The notes: a model not told the origin generated them from the sequence alone. A stretch of 64,000 bases of DNA from Thermodesulfovibrio yellowstonii DSM 11347 (GCF_000020985.1 NC_011296.1:1540001-1604000), one strand, 5' to 3'. Shown: positions 24,846 to 34,852, counted from the stretch's first letter. Program-made: numbers and translations.

Positions 24846-25860
24846 GGGCTTTTGTCTCATCAATTCCGAACATGATATTCATGTTTTGAACTGCCTGCCC
24901 TGAAGCCCCTTTTACAAGGTTATCTATCGCAGAGATAAGAATTATTCTTCCTGTTCTTTGATTAACAACAACGCCTATGTAGCAGTAATTCGTGCCTTTT
25001 ACATATTTTATAGCAGGAACCTGTCCCTCTGGCATAATTTTAATAAAGGGCTCATTTTGATAGGCTTCTTCCAATACTTCTATGGCTTCTTTGGTTGTGA
25101 TATTTTTGTTTAATTTTCCGTAGATAGTTGATAAAATTCCTCTGTTTAATGGTAAAAGATGGGTGGTAAAATCTATTGTTATGTCTTTGCCAGAGGCAAA
25201 GCTTAACTCTTGTTCAATTTCAGGAGTGTGTCTGTGTTTTGCCACATTGTAAGCTCTAAAATCCTCATTTACTTCGCAGTAGCTTAAAGTTACCTCCGTT
25301 TTTCTCCCAGCCCCAGAAGTTCCAGATTTTGAATCCACCACTATTGTATCTAAGTTAATCAGCTCTTTTTTCAAAAAAGGATAAAGGGGTAAAATTGCGC
25401 TTGTAGGATAACAGCCAGGATTGGCAATAAGTCTCGCTTTTTTTATTTTATCCCTGTATATTTCTGGTAATCCATACACTGCTTCTTTAAGGAGTTCAGA
25501 ATAGGAATGGGAAGTTTTATACCATTGTTCATAAACCTTTGAATCTTTTATCCTAAAGTCAGCAGAAAGGTCTATGACTCTTTTGTTAGCCTCTACAAGT
25601 AATGCTCCTACTTCCTGAGATTTTCCATGAGGAAGAGCAAGAAAGTAAACGTCAGCTCTATCTTTTATTTTTTCAATATGAAGGTTTTCAAATTTAAGGT
25701 TCTTATAGATAAAAAAAGCAGGGAAAAGCTCTGAAACGCTTAACCCTGCTGATTTTTCACTTGTAACACCTACTATTTCAACTTCATCATGTCCTGCAAG
25801 AATTCTCAGGAGTTCACTTCCTGTATAACCACTTCCACCACATATGAAAGCTTTAAGCAT
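24820..25860 (-). CDS. argC: N-acetyl-gamma-glutamyl-phosphate reductase
   Basis: 346 residues, the third step of arginine synthesis. NADP-binding GGSGYTGSELLRIL is at residues 8-21; the catalytic Cys is in NPGCYPTSAILPL; HRHTPEIEQEL is the substrate-binding helix. It starts 1 bp after the rpsI stop, so it is probably read through from rplM-rpsI. The partner argB is 23 kb away at 48965. Confidence 0.95.
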   Translation of the reverse strand: MLKAFICGGSGYTGSELLRILAGHDEVEIVGVTSEKSAGLSVSELFPAFFIYKNLKFENLHIEKIKDRADVYFLALPHGKSQEVGALLVEANKRVIDLSADFRIKDSKVYEQWYKTSHSYSELLKEAVYGLPEIYRDKIKKARLIANPGCYPTSAILPLYPFLKKELINLDTIVVDSKSGTSGAGRKTEVTLSYCEVNEDFRAYNVAKHRHTPEIEQELSFASGKDITIDFTTHLLPLNRGILSTIYGKLNKNITTKEAIEVLEEAYQNEPFIKIMPEGQVPAIKYVKGTNYCYIGVVVNQRTGRIILISAIDNLVKGASGQAVQNMNIMFGIDETKALKNLALSP

Positions 25861-25861
25861 T

Positions 25862-26257
25862 TTATCTCTTGGAGAACTGGAATCTCTTTCTTGCCTTTGG
25901 TTGACCGTATTTCTTTCTCTCTACCTCTCTTGGGTCTCTTGTAAGAAGTCCTTCCTTTTTAAGTTTTGGCTTGAGGTCTGGATTAAGATTAACAAGAGCT
26001 CTTGCAATGCCATGCCTTATAGCACCTGCTTGCCCACTCAAACCACCACCACTTACATTAACCACTACATCATATTTACCTGTTACACCAGCTACATGAA
26101 ATGGTTGATAAAGAAGCATTCTTAATGTTTCTCTTGAAAAATACTCTTCAATTGGCTTGTTATTTACTGTAATTTTACCTGAGCCTGGTAATAAAATAAC
26201 TCTGGCAACTGACCTTTTTCTTCTTCCTGTGGCTAAATTCTCAGACATTCCTATCAC
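25862..26257 (-). CDS. rpsI: 30S ribosomal protein S9
   Basis: 131 residues with the family's [10 protein letters not shown] start, [19 protein letters not shown] core and C-terminal basic [11 protein letters not shown] tail that reaches the P-site tRNA. It lies 8 bp after rplM, the conserved L13-S9 pair. Confidence 0.97.
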   Translation of the reverse strand: MIGMSENLATGRRKRSVARVILLPGSGKITVNNKPIEEYFSRETLRMLLYQPFHVAGVTGKYDVVVNVSGGGLSGQAGAIRHGIARALVNLNPDLKPKLKKEGLLTRDPREVERKKYGQPKARKRFQFSKR

Positions 26258-26265
26258 CTCAAACT

Positions 26266-26697
26266 TTAACTTAATTTAAGAGGTTCAGGTTTTTGAGCAA
26301 TATGAGGATGTTCCGAACCTCTGTAAACTTTTAGTTTTTTTATCATTTTTCTACCCAATCTTGTTTTAGGAAGCATACCCCAGACAGCATCAACTATAAC
26401 TTCTTCAGGTTCTTTTTCAAGTCTTTCCTTTAGAGTTTCTGCTTTCAAATTACCCATGTAACCGGTATGATGATAATAAATCTTATCGGTAAGTTTTTTC
26501 CCTGTTACTTTAATTTTTTCTGCATTGATAACCACTACAAAATCACCATTGTCTACATTTGGAGTGTAGGTTGGCTTATTTTTACCCATTAAAACCTTTG
26601 CAATTCTTGAGGCAAATCTTCCCAGCGTTTGCCCATTAGCATCAAAAATAAACCAACGTCTGTTTACTTCTTCCTTTTTTACAAAAACTGTCTTCAT
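26266..26697 (-). CDS. rplM: 50S ribosomal protein L13
   Basis: 143 residues; recognisable [27 protein letters not shown], and [18 protein letters not shown] segments. It is the first gene of rplM-rpsI-argC. The 147-bp leader region upstream has a TTGACA and an AT-rich -10 region; I do not see a defined autoregulatory fold. Confidence 0.97.
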   Translation of the reverse strand: MKTVFVKKEEVNRRWFIFDANGQTLGRFASRIAKVLMGKNKPTYTPNVDNGDFVVVINAEKIKVTGKKLTDKIYYHHTGYMGNLKAETLKERLEKEPEEVIVDAVWGMLPKTRLGRKMIKKLKVYRGSEHPHIAQKPEPLKLS

Positions 26698-26844
26698 ATT
26701 TATCCCTCTCTTCAGAAAAATTATTAACCAAGACTTAAAATTATAAATTACCTTAAAAAATATTTATTTGTCAAATTTAGAACTCTTTTGTCCTTGTTTC
26801 AAGGAAAATAGCTATCTATTTGTCTAAGCCGCAGACATATTCAA

Positions 26845-27585
26845 TTATGGAATTGTTTCAATAAAAGCATATTTTGGTTCATGAAGAGGGATTAATATAT
26901 CCGCCAGTTCCTTAGTTTTCAATAAGATATCATAGGCTTCATAGGAATTCACCAGAGTTCCAGGAGGTATTACCTCCATACCCATCCCGAGTATTTTAGG
27001 TGGTGGATTAAGATTTTCCTCAATTACACAAAATCCTGTTATTAATGCCTTACCTTTTTCAGTATCTATAAGAATGGACATTCCACCTGGAGTATGGGCG
27101 GGTGCTTGAATCATTTTTATTCCAGGAAGAATCTCTGCATCTTCTTTTAAAGCAATAATCTGCTCATTGTTTTCAACTTCTGATATAAAGTCTTCGTTAT
27201 ATCTAAAATCAAGAGCATGAGGATTATGAATTTGTTCTAATTCTTTTTCGTGAACATAAAATCTGGCATTAATGCACTTTGAGTCATTCTCACAATGGTC
27301 ATTATGTAGATGGGTATGAAGCACAATGTCAATATCTTCAGGCTTTAAGCCATATTTTGCAAGCCCTTCTTCAAAGGTGTAAACTTTGCCAATAGCTTTT
27401 TCAATTTCAGTAGAACTTCTGGGCGCGAACTCTCCTGTATCAATCAAAATATTTTTATCGCCACCCTCTATATACCATGAAAATATAGGTATTACAAAAG
27501 GTTTTCCATAATCATGCTGATAAGTCATCATACCCTTATCAAATATCTTTGCACCCATAACAATTGGATGTATTTTATAAATCAT
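26845..27585 (-). CDS. metallo-beta-lactamase fold hydrolase (AHL-lactonase-like)
   Basis: 246 residues with the dinuclear zinc motif THLHNDHCEND (HxHxDH), a distal APAHTPGGMS His and IPLHEPKY. Length and motif fit the N-acyl-homoserine-lactonase/AttM-AiiA-like branch. The substrate is unproven, and many relatives act on other lactones or thioesters. A lone gene with its own AT-rich upstream region. Confidence 0.75.
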   Translation of the reverse strand: MIYKIHPIVMGAKIFDKGMMTYQHDYGKPFVIPIFSWYIEGGDKNILIDTGEFAPRSSTEIEKAIGKVYTFEEGLAKYGLKPEDIDIVLHTHLHNDHCENDSKCINARFYVHEKELEQIHNPHALDFRYNEDFISEVENNEQIIALKEDAEILPGIKMIQAPAHTPGGMSILIDTEKGKALITGFCVIEENLNPPPKILGMGMEVIPPGTLVNSYEAYDILLKTKELADILIPLHEPKYAFIETIP

Positions 27586-27743
27586 GTTTTTATACTAAAT
27601 AGTTTTGATAGAATTATGTCAAGCTATTTTATACCTCAAACGACCATTGAGCTTGTTAATCTGAATTGAGTTATTTTTAAAGTTTATTTTGTCTTTTATA
27701 AAAGTTTGAAACATAGCTTAACTTTTATATCGGTAATTTTAAA

Positions 27744-27773
27744 TTGAAAGCTATCTGATTTGTGAGGTATAAT
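27744..27773 (+). promoter_or_regulatory. sigma70-type promoter of etfBA-fabD
   Basis: TTGAAA (27744-27749), 18 bp, TATAAT (27768-27773), then about 50 bp to the etfB ATG with its GGAGG. The rest of the 240-bp gap shows nothing else recognisable. Confidence 0.6.
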
Positions 27774-27825
27774 TTTAATTTAAACTTCTGTGCAGAGCTT
27801 TATCTGCCAAAAATTGGAGGTGCTA

Positions 27826-28608
27826 ATGAGGATTATCGTATGTATTAAACAAGTTCCAGATGTTACGGAAGTAAAAATTGATCCAAAAACAAATACCCTT
27901 ATAAGAGAAGGCGTTCCAAGTATTATGAATCCCTATGATTTGCATGCTATTGAAGCCGCATTAGAGCTTAAAGAAGCCACAGCTGGTAAAGTCACAGCAA
28001 TAACAATGGGACCTCCTCAGGCTGAAGAGGTGCTGAGAGAAGCAATATCTATGGGTGTTGATGATGCTATTTTACTTACAGATAGAAGATTTGCGGGAGC
28101 AGATACATGGGCAACTGCTTATACCCTTTCAATGGCAGCACGAAAAATTGGTTTTGATTTAATAATATGTGGCAAACAGGCAATTGACGGTGATACTGCT
28201 CAAGTAGGACCTGAAATGGCTGAATTTCTCAATATCCCTCATGTCTCTTATGTAAGAAAGATTCATAACGTCTCCTCTCAAGAAATGATCATTGAAAGAC
28301 TTATGGATGACTGTTACGAAAAAATACAGGTCTGTTTACCAGCATTGATAACAGTAGTAAAAGAATTAAACAATCCCCGCCCACCCTCAATAAGAGGTAA
28401 AATGGCAGCTAAAAAAGCTGTAATCCCAAGATGGAATGCTGATGACATTAATGCAGAGGAAGAAAAAATCGGACTTAAAGGCTCTCCCACAATGGTTAAA
28501 AATATCTTTGCTCCACCACCGAGAGGTGAGAGAAGAATTTTAGAAGGTTCTCCTGAAGAACAAGTTGATATACTTCTCAAAGAACTAAGGAGGTTAGGAT
28601 GCTTATAA
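27826..28608 (+). CDS. etfB: electron transfer flavoprotein, beta subunit
   Basis: 260 residues from the ATG at 27826, which has a GGAGG 6 nt upstream. The protein begins MRIIVCIKQVPD, the standard family start. The conserved GKQAIDGDTAQVGPEMAE nucleotide-binding loop is present. It forms a heterodimer with EtfA (28599) and passes electrons from acyl-CoA or 2-hydroxy-acid dehydrogenases. The electron donor and acceptor are not encoded nearby. It overlaps etfA by 10 bp. Confidence 0.93.
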   Translation: MRIIVCIKQVPDVTEVKIDPKTNTLIREGVPSIMNPYDLHAIEAALELKEATAGKVTAITMGPPQAEEVLREAISMGVDDAILLTDRRFAGADTWATAYTLSMAARKIGFDLIICGKQAIDGDTAQVGPEMAEFLNIPHVSYVRKIHNVSSQEMIIERLMDDCYEKIQVCLPALITVVKELNNPRPPSIRGKMAAKKAVIPRWNADDINAEEEKIGLKGSPTMVKNIFAPPPRGERRILEGSPEEQVDILLKELRRLGCL

Positions 28609-29780
28609 AAATTAACATAGAAAAATGCACAGGTTGTGCAACATGTGTAAATGTATGTCCTTTCGGAGCAATAATAATTAAAGAAGATAAAGCTTTTATT
28701 ACAGAAAGCTGTACACTTTGCGGTGCCTGTGTTGAGTCATGTTCTGAAGGAGCAATTATAGATGCAAGAGATAAAGAAGTTGAAAAGCCTAAGGATTTTA
28801 AAGGTGTCTGGATATTTGCTGAACAATCACAGGGCAAGATTGCATCTGTAGCTTATGAACTTCTTGGAATAGGAAGAAAGCTTGCTGATGAACTAAAATC
28901 AGAACTCTGTGCCGTGCTTTTCGGTAATTCAGATGAAGTCCAGGAACTTATTAAATGGGGAGCAGATAAAGTTTACTATGTTAACTCTCCAGACTATATA
29001 TGTCTTGATGATGAACTTTATTCAAAAACACTTGTAAAACTTGTTAATGATTATAAACCAGAAATAATGCTTGCTGGTGCCACTGCTATAGGTCGTTCAT
29101 TTATTCCAAGAGTTGCAGCAAAACTAAGAGTTGGCTTAACAGCAGACTGCACAGGGCTTGAAATTGACAAAGAAACAGGGAACTTGCTCCAGATTCGTCC
29201 TGCCTTTGGCGGAAATATTATGGCAACAATTGTTTCTCCTAATAGTCGTCCTCAAATAGCAACTGTAAGACCACGAGTCATGAAACGCGGTGAGTATAAT
29301 CCAGAGCGTAAAGGAGAAATAATAGAAGTAGAGCCTTTGAAACCTTCTGGAAGGATTAAAATTCTTGAAAGAGTTGAAGACACTTCTTTTTGTAAAGTTA
29401 ATCTTCAGGATGCAAAAGTCATTGTCTCAGGTGGTAGAGGTATCGGTGGTCCTGAAGGATTTAAAGCACTATGGGAGCTTGCAAATCTACTTGGTGGAAC
29501 AGTTGGAGCATCTCGTGCAGCGGTTGATGAAGGATGGATACCCTATGCTCATCAGGTTGGGCAAACAGGAAAAACTGTCTGTCCAAAGCTTTATATTGCC
29601 TGCGGTATTTCAGGTGCTGTTCAACATCTTGTAGGAATGCAATCCTCTGATATAATCGTAGCAATCAATAAGGACCCAAATGCTCCTATATTCAATATTG
29701 CTACCTACGGAATAGTTGGTGATGTTAAAATTATCCTGCCACTTTTGATCAAAAAGATTCAGGAAGGAGTGTCACTGTGA
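28599..29780 (+). CDS. etfA: electron transfer flavoprotein alpha subunit with N-terminal ferredoxin domain
   Basis: 393 residues. Residues 1-60 form a two-cluster [4Fe-4S] ferredoxin: CTGCATCVNVCPFGA and CTLCGACVESCSEGA. The rest is a normal EtfA with the FAD-binding SGGRGIGGPEGF, GASRAAVDEGWIP, QVGQTGKTV and ISGAVQHLVGM. Fused ferredoxin-EtfA proteins are known from anaerobes, where they can serve in electron bifurcation or confurcation; that role here is inference. Confidence 0.93.
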   Translation: MLIKINIEKCTGCATCVNVCPFGAIIIKEDKAFITESCTLCGACVESCSEGAIIDARDKEVEKPKDFKGVWIFAEQSQGKIASVAYELLGIGRKLADELKSELCAVLFGNSDEVQELIKWGADKVYYVNSPDYICLDDELYSKTLVKLVNDYKPEIMLAGATAIGRSFIPRVAAKLRVGLTADCTGLEIDKETGNLLQIRPAFGGNIMATIVSPNSRPQIATVRPRVMKRGEYNPERKGEIIEVEPLKPSGRIKILERVEDTSFCKVNLQDAKVIVSGGRGIGGPEGFKALWELANLLGGTVGASRAAVDEGWIPYAHQVGQTGKTVCPKLYIACGISGAVQHLVGMQSSDIIVAINKDPNAPIFNIATYGIVGDVKIILPLLIKKIQEGVSL

Positions 29781-30694
29781 TAGCTTTTGTTTTTCCTGGA
29801 CAGGGTTCACAGTATGTTGGAATGGGGAAGGAACTTATTTCAATAGCAAAAGACTTATTTGATAAAGCAAGTGAGTTTGCTGGATTTGATATTTACAAAC
29901 TCTGCAATGAAGGACCGGCTGAAGAGTTACAAAAGACAGAAAATACTCAACCAGCAATTCTTACGGTTTCATATACTTTGTTAAGAGAAACATTAAGATT
30001 TGGTATCAATCCACAGTATGTAGCAGGGCATTCTCTTGGAGAATATACAGCAGCAGTTGCAGCAAATGTTTTAGATTTTGGTGACGCAGTAAAAATTGTA
30101 AGGCAGAGAGGCTTACTGATGGCACAAGCTCAACCTGAAGGCAAAGGAGCAATGGCGGCTGTTTTAGGACTTGACAATAATATTGTTAAAGAAATTTGTA
30201 AAAATGTTACCGCAGGATATGTTGATGTAGCAAATTTTAACTGTCCAGGACAGGTTGTTATCTCAGGTGAATCAGAAGCGGTTAAAAAGGCTTCTGAGGT
30301 AGCTAAACAAAAGGGTGCAAAGAGAGTAATCATGTTGGGAGTAAGCGTGCCAAGTCATTGTTTACTTATGAAGGAAGCTTCTGAGAAATTGAAAGAGTTT
30401 ATTTCCCAATTTAAATTCAATGATGCAAAAATTCCAGTTGTCACCAATGTTGATGCAAAAGAAAAATCCGGTGCTTCAGAAATTGTTGATGCTCTTATAA
30501 AACAACTTTATAGCCCTGTTTACTGGCAGGACTCTGTAAAATATATGATTTCAAAGGGAGTTAATACCTTTATAGAGATTGGACCAGGAAAAGTTTTGGC
30601 AGGACTTATAAGAAGAATTGATGAGACTGTTAAAGTTTTCAACGTAGAAAATATGAATGATTTGGAAAAAATCTTGAACAATGTTGAATTATAA
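29777..30694 (+). CDS. fabD: malonyl-CoA--ACP transacylase
   Basis: 305 residues; loads malonyl groups on ACP for fatty-acid synthesis. FPGQGSQYVGMG opens the domain. The nucleophile is in GHSLGEYTAAVAA, and the catalytic His in VPSHCLLM. The GTG start overlaps the etfA stop (GTGA) and has an AGGAAGGAG site upstream, so it is cotranscribed with etfBA. Confidence 0.95.
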   Translation: MIAFVFPGQGSQYVGMGKELISIAKDLFDKASEFAGFDIYKLCNEGPAEELQKTENTQPAILTVSYTLLRETLRFGINPQYVAGHSLGEYTAAVAANVLDFGDAVKIVRQRGLLMAQAQPEGKGAMAAVLGLDNNIVKEICKNVTAGYVDVANFNCPGQVVISGESEAVKKASEVAKQKGAKRVIMLGVSVPSHCLLMKEASEKLKEFISQFKFNDAKIPVVTNVDAKEKSGASEIVDALIKQLYSPVYWQDSVKYMISKGVNTFIEIGPGKVLAGLIRRIDETVKVFNVENMNDLEKILNNVEL

Positions 30695-30712
30695 TAATGC
30701 GGGAGGACTAAA

Positions 30713-31651
30713 ATGAGAAAAAAATTAGGGATTGTAGGAGCTGGCAATGTTGGTGCAACTCTTGCACTTTTTGCTGTAAATAGCGGATTAGCAGATGTTG
30801 TTCTTTATGACATTGTTGAAGGAATGCCTCAGGGTAAAGCTCTTGATATCCTGCAAAATACTGCTGTAATTGGAATCAAGGCAAATATTTCAGGGACGAA
30901 CAATCTTGATGACCTTGCAGGCTCTGATATTGTTGTAATTACTGCAGGGCTTGCAAGAAAACCCGGGATGAGAAGAAAAGACCTTCTCATGGCAAATGCT
31001 GAAATTGTTGGGAATATTGTAAATAAACTTGCTCCAATCTGTCCTGATACAAATTACATAGTTGTTACTAATCCGATGGATGTAATGGCTTACGTAACAA
31101 TGGTAATATCAGGCACAAAAAGACAAAAAGTTCTTGGAATGGGAGGAATTCTTGATTCATCAAGATTCAAAACATTTATCTCAATGGAATTGGGAGTATC
31201 TCCTAAGGATATAGAAACAACTGTTCTTGGAGGACATGGACTTTACATGGTTCCACTTGTAAGATTTACCACTGTAAAAGGAATTCCTCTCTCAAAATGG
31301 CTTCCACAGGACAAGATTGAATCACTTGTTCAGAGAACCCGTGAAGGAGGTGCTGAAATTGTTTCTCTTCTTAAAACAGGCTCAGCCTATTATGCTCCTG
31401 CTCAGTCCACATTTGAGATGGTCAAGGCTATATTACTTGATGAAAAAAGAATTTTGCCATGCTCAGTCTATCTTGATGGAGAATATGGTGCAAAAGATGT
31501 ATTTAACGGAGTTCCTGTTGTGCTTGGCAAACAGGGACTTGAAAAAATAGTTGAGTTAGAGCTTACAGAAGAAGAAAAACAAGCCTTTGAAAACTCTACT
31601 GAAGAAGTGAAAAATATGATAAAAATTCTTAAAGAGGAGGGCAGAATATAA
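30713..31651 (+). CDS. mdh: malate dehydrogenase (LDH-like type)
   Basis: 312 residues with NAD-binding [10 protein letters not shown], the ARKPGMRR substrate loop with the Arg that selects malate over lactate, [10 protein letters not shown], and the catalytic His in [10 protein letters not shown]. It interconverts malate and oxaloacetate. Ribosome site GGAGG; follows fabD by 18 bp and joins ndk (shared base 31651). Confidence 0.93.
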   Translation: MRKKLGIVGAGNVGATLALFAVNSGLADVVLYDIVEGMPQGKALDILQNTAVIGIKANISGTNNLDDLAGSDIVVITAGLARKPGMRRKDLLMANAEIVGNIVNKLAPICPDTNYIVVTNPMDVMAYVTMVISGTKRQKVLGMGGILDSSRFKTFISMELGVSPKDIETTVLGGHGLYMVPLVRFTTVKGIPLSKWLPQDKIESLVQRTREGGAEIVSLLKTGSAYYAPAQSTFEMVKAILLDEKRILPCSVYLDGEYGAKDVFNGVPVVLGKQGLEKIVELELTEEEKQAFENSTEEVKNMIKILKEEGRI

Positions 31652-32064
31652 TGGAAAAAACTCTTGTTATTATCAAACCAGATGCTGTCAAGAAAAATCT
31701 TATTGGAGAAATAATCTCAAGATTTGAAAAAAACGGATTAAGGGTTGCAGCAGTTAAAAAGATAAAAATGACAAAAGAAGAGGCAAAAGGCTTTTATATT
31801 GTTCATAAAGATAGACCATTTTACGAATCCTTAACTGATTTTATGTCTGAAGGACCGATTGTTGTAATGGTCTTGGAAGGCGAAAATGCCATAACAAAAG
31901 TAAGAAAAATTATGGGAGCAACGAATCCTGCTCAGGCAGAAGAAGGGACAATTAGGAAAGATTTTGCAGAAAACATTGAAAGAAATGCTGTGCATGGTTC
32001 TGACTCCCAACAGTCAGCAGCCTATGAGATTCCCTATTTCTTTTCTGCCTTAGAAATTCTTTAA
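31651..32064 (+). CDS. ndk: nucleoside diphosphate kinase
   Basis: 137 residues; balances NTP pools. [13 protein letters not shown] near the start, and the phosphohistidine in [12 protein letters not shown]. Complete length for the family. The 3' end overlaps the NUDIX gene by 15 bp, convergently. Confidence 0.96.
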   Translation: MEKTLVIIKPDAVKKNLIGEIISRFEKNGLRVAAVKKIKMTKEEAKGFYIVHKDRPFYESLTDFMSEGPIVVMVLEGENAITKVRKIMGATNPAQAEEGTIRKDFAENIERNAVHGSDSQQSAAYEIPYFFSALEIL

Positions 32065-32634
32065 AAAATTCGGGTCTCCTGAGAATAAGGGAGACCCTGT
32101 CAATTCCTTCAACGAATTGCTAAACCAGAAAGGCATGAATCCATAAATTGAAAGATACCTCAAAAATTCATATTTGAAGTTATCACTAAAAAAATCAAAA
32201 TTCAACAATTGCTGCATTTTCTCAATGCTCCAGAAGGCAATCTCCTCAATCTCATTTTTATTGAAACTAAAAGGTCCTTCATGAACTGTGCAGTAAGTAT
32301 AAACCAATTCACTTTCGTAATTGTTTGAATGAATATATGTATAAAGAAAATGAAGATTTTCTGAAACAATACCCAATTCTTCAAGCATTTCTCGTTTTGC
32401 TGCAGTGAGAATATCCTCTCCAGGCATTATATGCCCACCAACAGATGTATCCCATTTGCCTGGTGCAACATCTTTATGAGATGCCCTTTTTTGAAGAAGT
32501 AACTCGCCTTTTGAATTAAATACAAGCACATGAACTACTTTATGAAGCATTGATGGATTACCATGAATAATACTTCTTGGAGCTATAGATATAATTCTGC
32601 CGTCTCTATCAACAACTTCAAGAAATTCTTCCAT
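32050..32634 (-). CDS. NUDIX hydrolase (IDI/YfcD-like)
   Basis: About 194 residues. The Nudix box reads GGHIMPGED...REMLEELGI, preceded by [18 protein letters not shown], as in the isopentenyl-diphosphate-isomerase-like and YfcD branch. The ATG at 32634 sits 4 nt after AGGAG; the adjacent ATG (32637) is too close and a TTG at 32658 has no site. Substrate unknown. Its last codons form a transcription terminator hairpin. Confidence 0.82.
   Translation of the reverse strand: MEEFLEVVDRDGRIISIAPRSIIHGNPSMLHKVVHVLVFNSKGELLLQKRASHKDVAPGKWDTSVGGHIMPGEDILTAAKREMLEELGIVSENLHFLYTYIHSNNYESELVYTYCTVHEGPFSFNKNEIEEIAFWSIEKMQQLLNFDFFSDNFKYEFLRYLSIYGFMPFWFSNSLKELTGSPLFSGDPNFLKNF
32072..32097 (-). terminator. 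intrinsic terminator inside the NUDIX 3' coding end
   Basis: GGGTCTCC/GGAGACCC 8-bp stem with a 10-nt loop. On the minus strand it is followed by GAATTTTTT. It lies within the last dozen codons of the NUDIX gene and just after the ndk stop, so it may also act weakly for ndk. Confidence 0.65.
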
Positions 32635-32729
32635 CATGCTCCTTTTAAGGCATATCAATATTACAACATGCGAATATTTTACATATTGTTTGCATATTTT
32701 TCAATGTTTATTTTAAAAAATTTGAAATC

Positions 32730-32750
32730 GGGTGGCTGTTGAATCCACCC
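32730..32750 (-). terminator. probable terminator after cstA
   Basis: GGGTGG/CCACCC stem with a 9-nt loop, followed on the minus strand by an AT stretch with a T6 run. Located 14 bp beyond the cstA stop. Confidence 0.5.
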
Positions 32751-32763
32751 AATTTCTCCAACG

Positions 32764-34587
32764 TTATTCTGATAGATATTTTGTAGGCGCATCTTTCATA
32801 AATGTCTCTTCTGTCTCCTTAATTAATGGAGTTCTACCACTCAGGATACCTATCCATACTCTTACAGAATCTGCAACAATCAATACAACCATTACAATCA
32901 TCACTGCAGAGATTACAGCAAGCAGATAGTTATTCTTCGGAAGATAATTATTTACAATATTTTGATAACCAGCAACAATCGTAGTCACAAGGAGAAATAC
33001 CATAGGTACCATTGTTACCCAAATATATTTTGCTTTGCCCATCCTCAAAAGAAATGTTGTTGCTATTGCTAAAGCCATGCCTCCAAGAAGCTGGTTATTT
33101 ACACCAAAAAGAGGCCAAATTGTGGATATTGTTCCTGTATAAAGGAGATATCCCCAACAAAATGTGAATATTCCACTTGTTGCAATTACTCCGGGCCACC
33201 ATTTATAATCTCTAAGTTTTGGATAAAAAGCTCCACCTATTTCCTGCATAAGATATCTCCCAACTCTTGTGCCAGCATCAATAAGAGTAAGAATAAATAA
33301 AGCTTCAAACATGATTGCGAAATGATACCAGTAACTCATTAAATGCCTTAATCCACCAATTCTTGAGAAAATATCAGCCATACCAACTGCCAGAGAAACT
33401 GCACCACCGGGACGACCTGCAAGTTCTTCACCTACAAGTGCAGAAAGATATGGAAGGTCTTGAACCTGCATACCAAGTTTCTGAAACACAGCAGGCGGAC
33501 TATTAATAGCAAAATAGTCTGCTGTAGGCAACACTGTTGCTGCTATTAATGCCATAAGTGCTACAAAACTTTCTGTAAGCATAGCACCATAGCCAATTGT
33601 TCTTATATCTTTTTCGTTTGATACCATCTTTGGTGTTGTTCCTGATGACACAAGAGAGTGAAAACCTGATATAGCACCACATGCAATTGTAATAAACATA
33701 AATGGCCAAACCTTACCTGGTATCACAGGACCTCCACCAGAAATAAACTGCGTTGCAGCAGGCATCTGAAGCACAGGATTAACAAGAATTACACCAATAG
33801 CAAGTAAAAACATCGTTCCGAATTTCATATATGAACTAAGATAGTCTCTTGGGACAAGAAGTAACCATACAGGTAAAACAGCTGCAAAAAAGCCATAAAC
33901 AGGAATTAATACTGAAAGCTCTTTTTTACTGAATGTAAAATAAGGTGCAAGGGCTGATTCTTTAATGACAGGACCAAGAACAACGGCAAGAATAATAAGT
34001 GCTACACCAATAATACTACCTTCAACAATTTTACCAGGTCTTAACCATTTAAGATAAGCTCCTATGAAAATCGCTATTGGTATCGTTACACCAACCGTAA
34101 AAGCTCCCCATGGACTGTTAAAAAGTGCATTTACAACAGCAATAGAAGCGCCAGCAAGAACAATAATCAACAAAAACAAAGTTGCTACAAGAACAAGCCA
34201 GTAAGACACAGGTCCTATCTGAGCCTTGGCAACTTCAGCAAGAGATTTACCATTATGTCTTACAGATGCAAATAGAACAACCATATCATGTACAGCACCA
34301 GCAAGAACTCCTCCAATCAAAATCCATAGAAAACCAGGGAGATAACCAAACTGAGCTGCAAGGACAGGTCCTATTAACGGTCCTGCACCGGCTATTGCTG
34401 CAAAATGATGCCCAAAAATAAGCCATTTATTAGTTGGAACATAGTCTCGTCCATCATTAAGTCTCACTGCAGGAGTTGGACGATTAGGATCAAGGGCAAG
34501 AACTTTTGCAGCAATAAAGGCGCTGTAAAACCTGTAGGCAAGCACAAAAACGCACGCTGCTATGATTACCAGCACCAATGCATGCAT
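32764..34587 (-). CDS. cstA: CstA-family transporter (pyruvate/peptide uptake)
   Basis: A 607-residue integral membrane protein with about 16 hydrophobic segments. It matches the CstA/BtsT family, which takes up pyruvate and, in some bacteria, peptides. Characteristic segments are the RFYSAFIAAKVLALD start, FGHHFAAIAGAGPLIGPVLAAQFG, and GFHSLVSSGTTPKM. The ribosome site AAGGAGG is 9 nt before the ATG. A LytS/LytTR two-component system lies directly upstream. A MITE separates the gene from its likely promoter and operator. Confidence 0.93.
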   Translation of the reverse strand: MHALVLVIIAACVFVLAYRFYSAFIAAKVLALDPNRPTPAVRLNDGRDYVPTNKWLIFGHHFAAIAGAGPLIGPVLAAQFGYLPGFLWILIGGVLAGAVHDMVVLFASVRHNGKSLAEVAKAQIGPVSYWLVLVATLFLLIIVLAGASIAVVNALFNSPWGAFTVGVTIPIAIFIGAYLKWLRPGKIVEGSIIGVALIILAVVLGPVIKESALAPYFTFSKKELSVLIPVYGFFAAVLPVWLLLVPRDYLSSYMKFGTMFLLAIGVILVNPVLQMPAATQFISGGGPVIPGKVWPFMFITIACGAISGFHSLVSSGTTPKMVSNEKDIRTIGYGAMLTESFVALMALIAATVLPTADYFAINSPPAVFQKLGMQVQDLPYLSALVGEELAGRPGGAVSLAVGMADIFSRIGGLRHLMSYWYHFAIMFEALFILTLIDAGTRVGRYLMQEIGGAFYPKLRDYKWWPGVIATSGIFTFCWGYLLYTGTISTIWPLFGVNNQLLGGMALAIATTFLLRMGKAKYIWVTMVPMVFLLVTTIVAGYQNIVNNYLPKNNYLLAVISAVMIVMVVLIVADSVRVWIGILSGRTPLIKETEETFMKDAPTKYLSE

Positions 34588-34613
34588 AAAAATACACCTC
34601 CTTTTTTATTTTT

Positions 34614-34837
34614 GAGACTGTTCAAAAACTTGTAACCTATTGAAATTCAATAAATTACAAGCCCTAAAATTTTTCAATTACCTCCATCTGTCATTCCGAG
34701 GAGCGTTAGCGACGAGGAATCTCCTCTTTCCGATTTAAGGAGGAGACCCTTCGCTTACGCTCAGGGTGACCCTAAGGGTCAGATTCCTCGCACCCATTGA
34801 GGGTGCTCGGAATGACCTTCAGTAATTGAACAGCCTC
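34614..34837. mobile_element. intact, empty MITE (224 bp)
   Basis: Bounded by GAGACTGTTCAA and TTGAACAGCCTC (on the plus strand, start and reversed end) with perfect 7-bp duplications TATTTTT at 34607-34613 and 34838-34844. It has internal nested palindromes and no coding capacity. Read on the minus strand it is the uninterrupted form of the MITE at 58086-59568. Its GGTCATTCCGAG (34807-34818) is the empty IS110 target. Confidence 0.88.
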
Positions 34838-34852
34838 TATTTTTATGAAATA

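Noticed and set aside
26698-26844. Autoregulatory r-protein leader upstream of rplM
   Set aside because: An AT-rich leader with no convincing conserved fold by eye; would need a covariance search.
34614-34837. MITE as a small RNA gene or riboswitch
   Set aside because: Terminal inverted repeats and a perfect 7-bp target duplication explain it as a transposed element.
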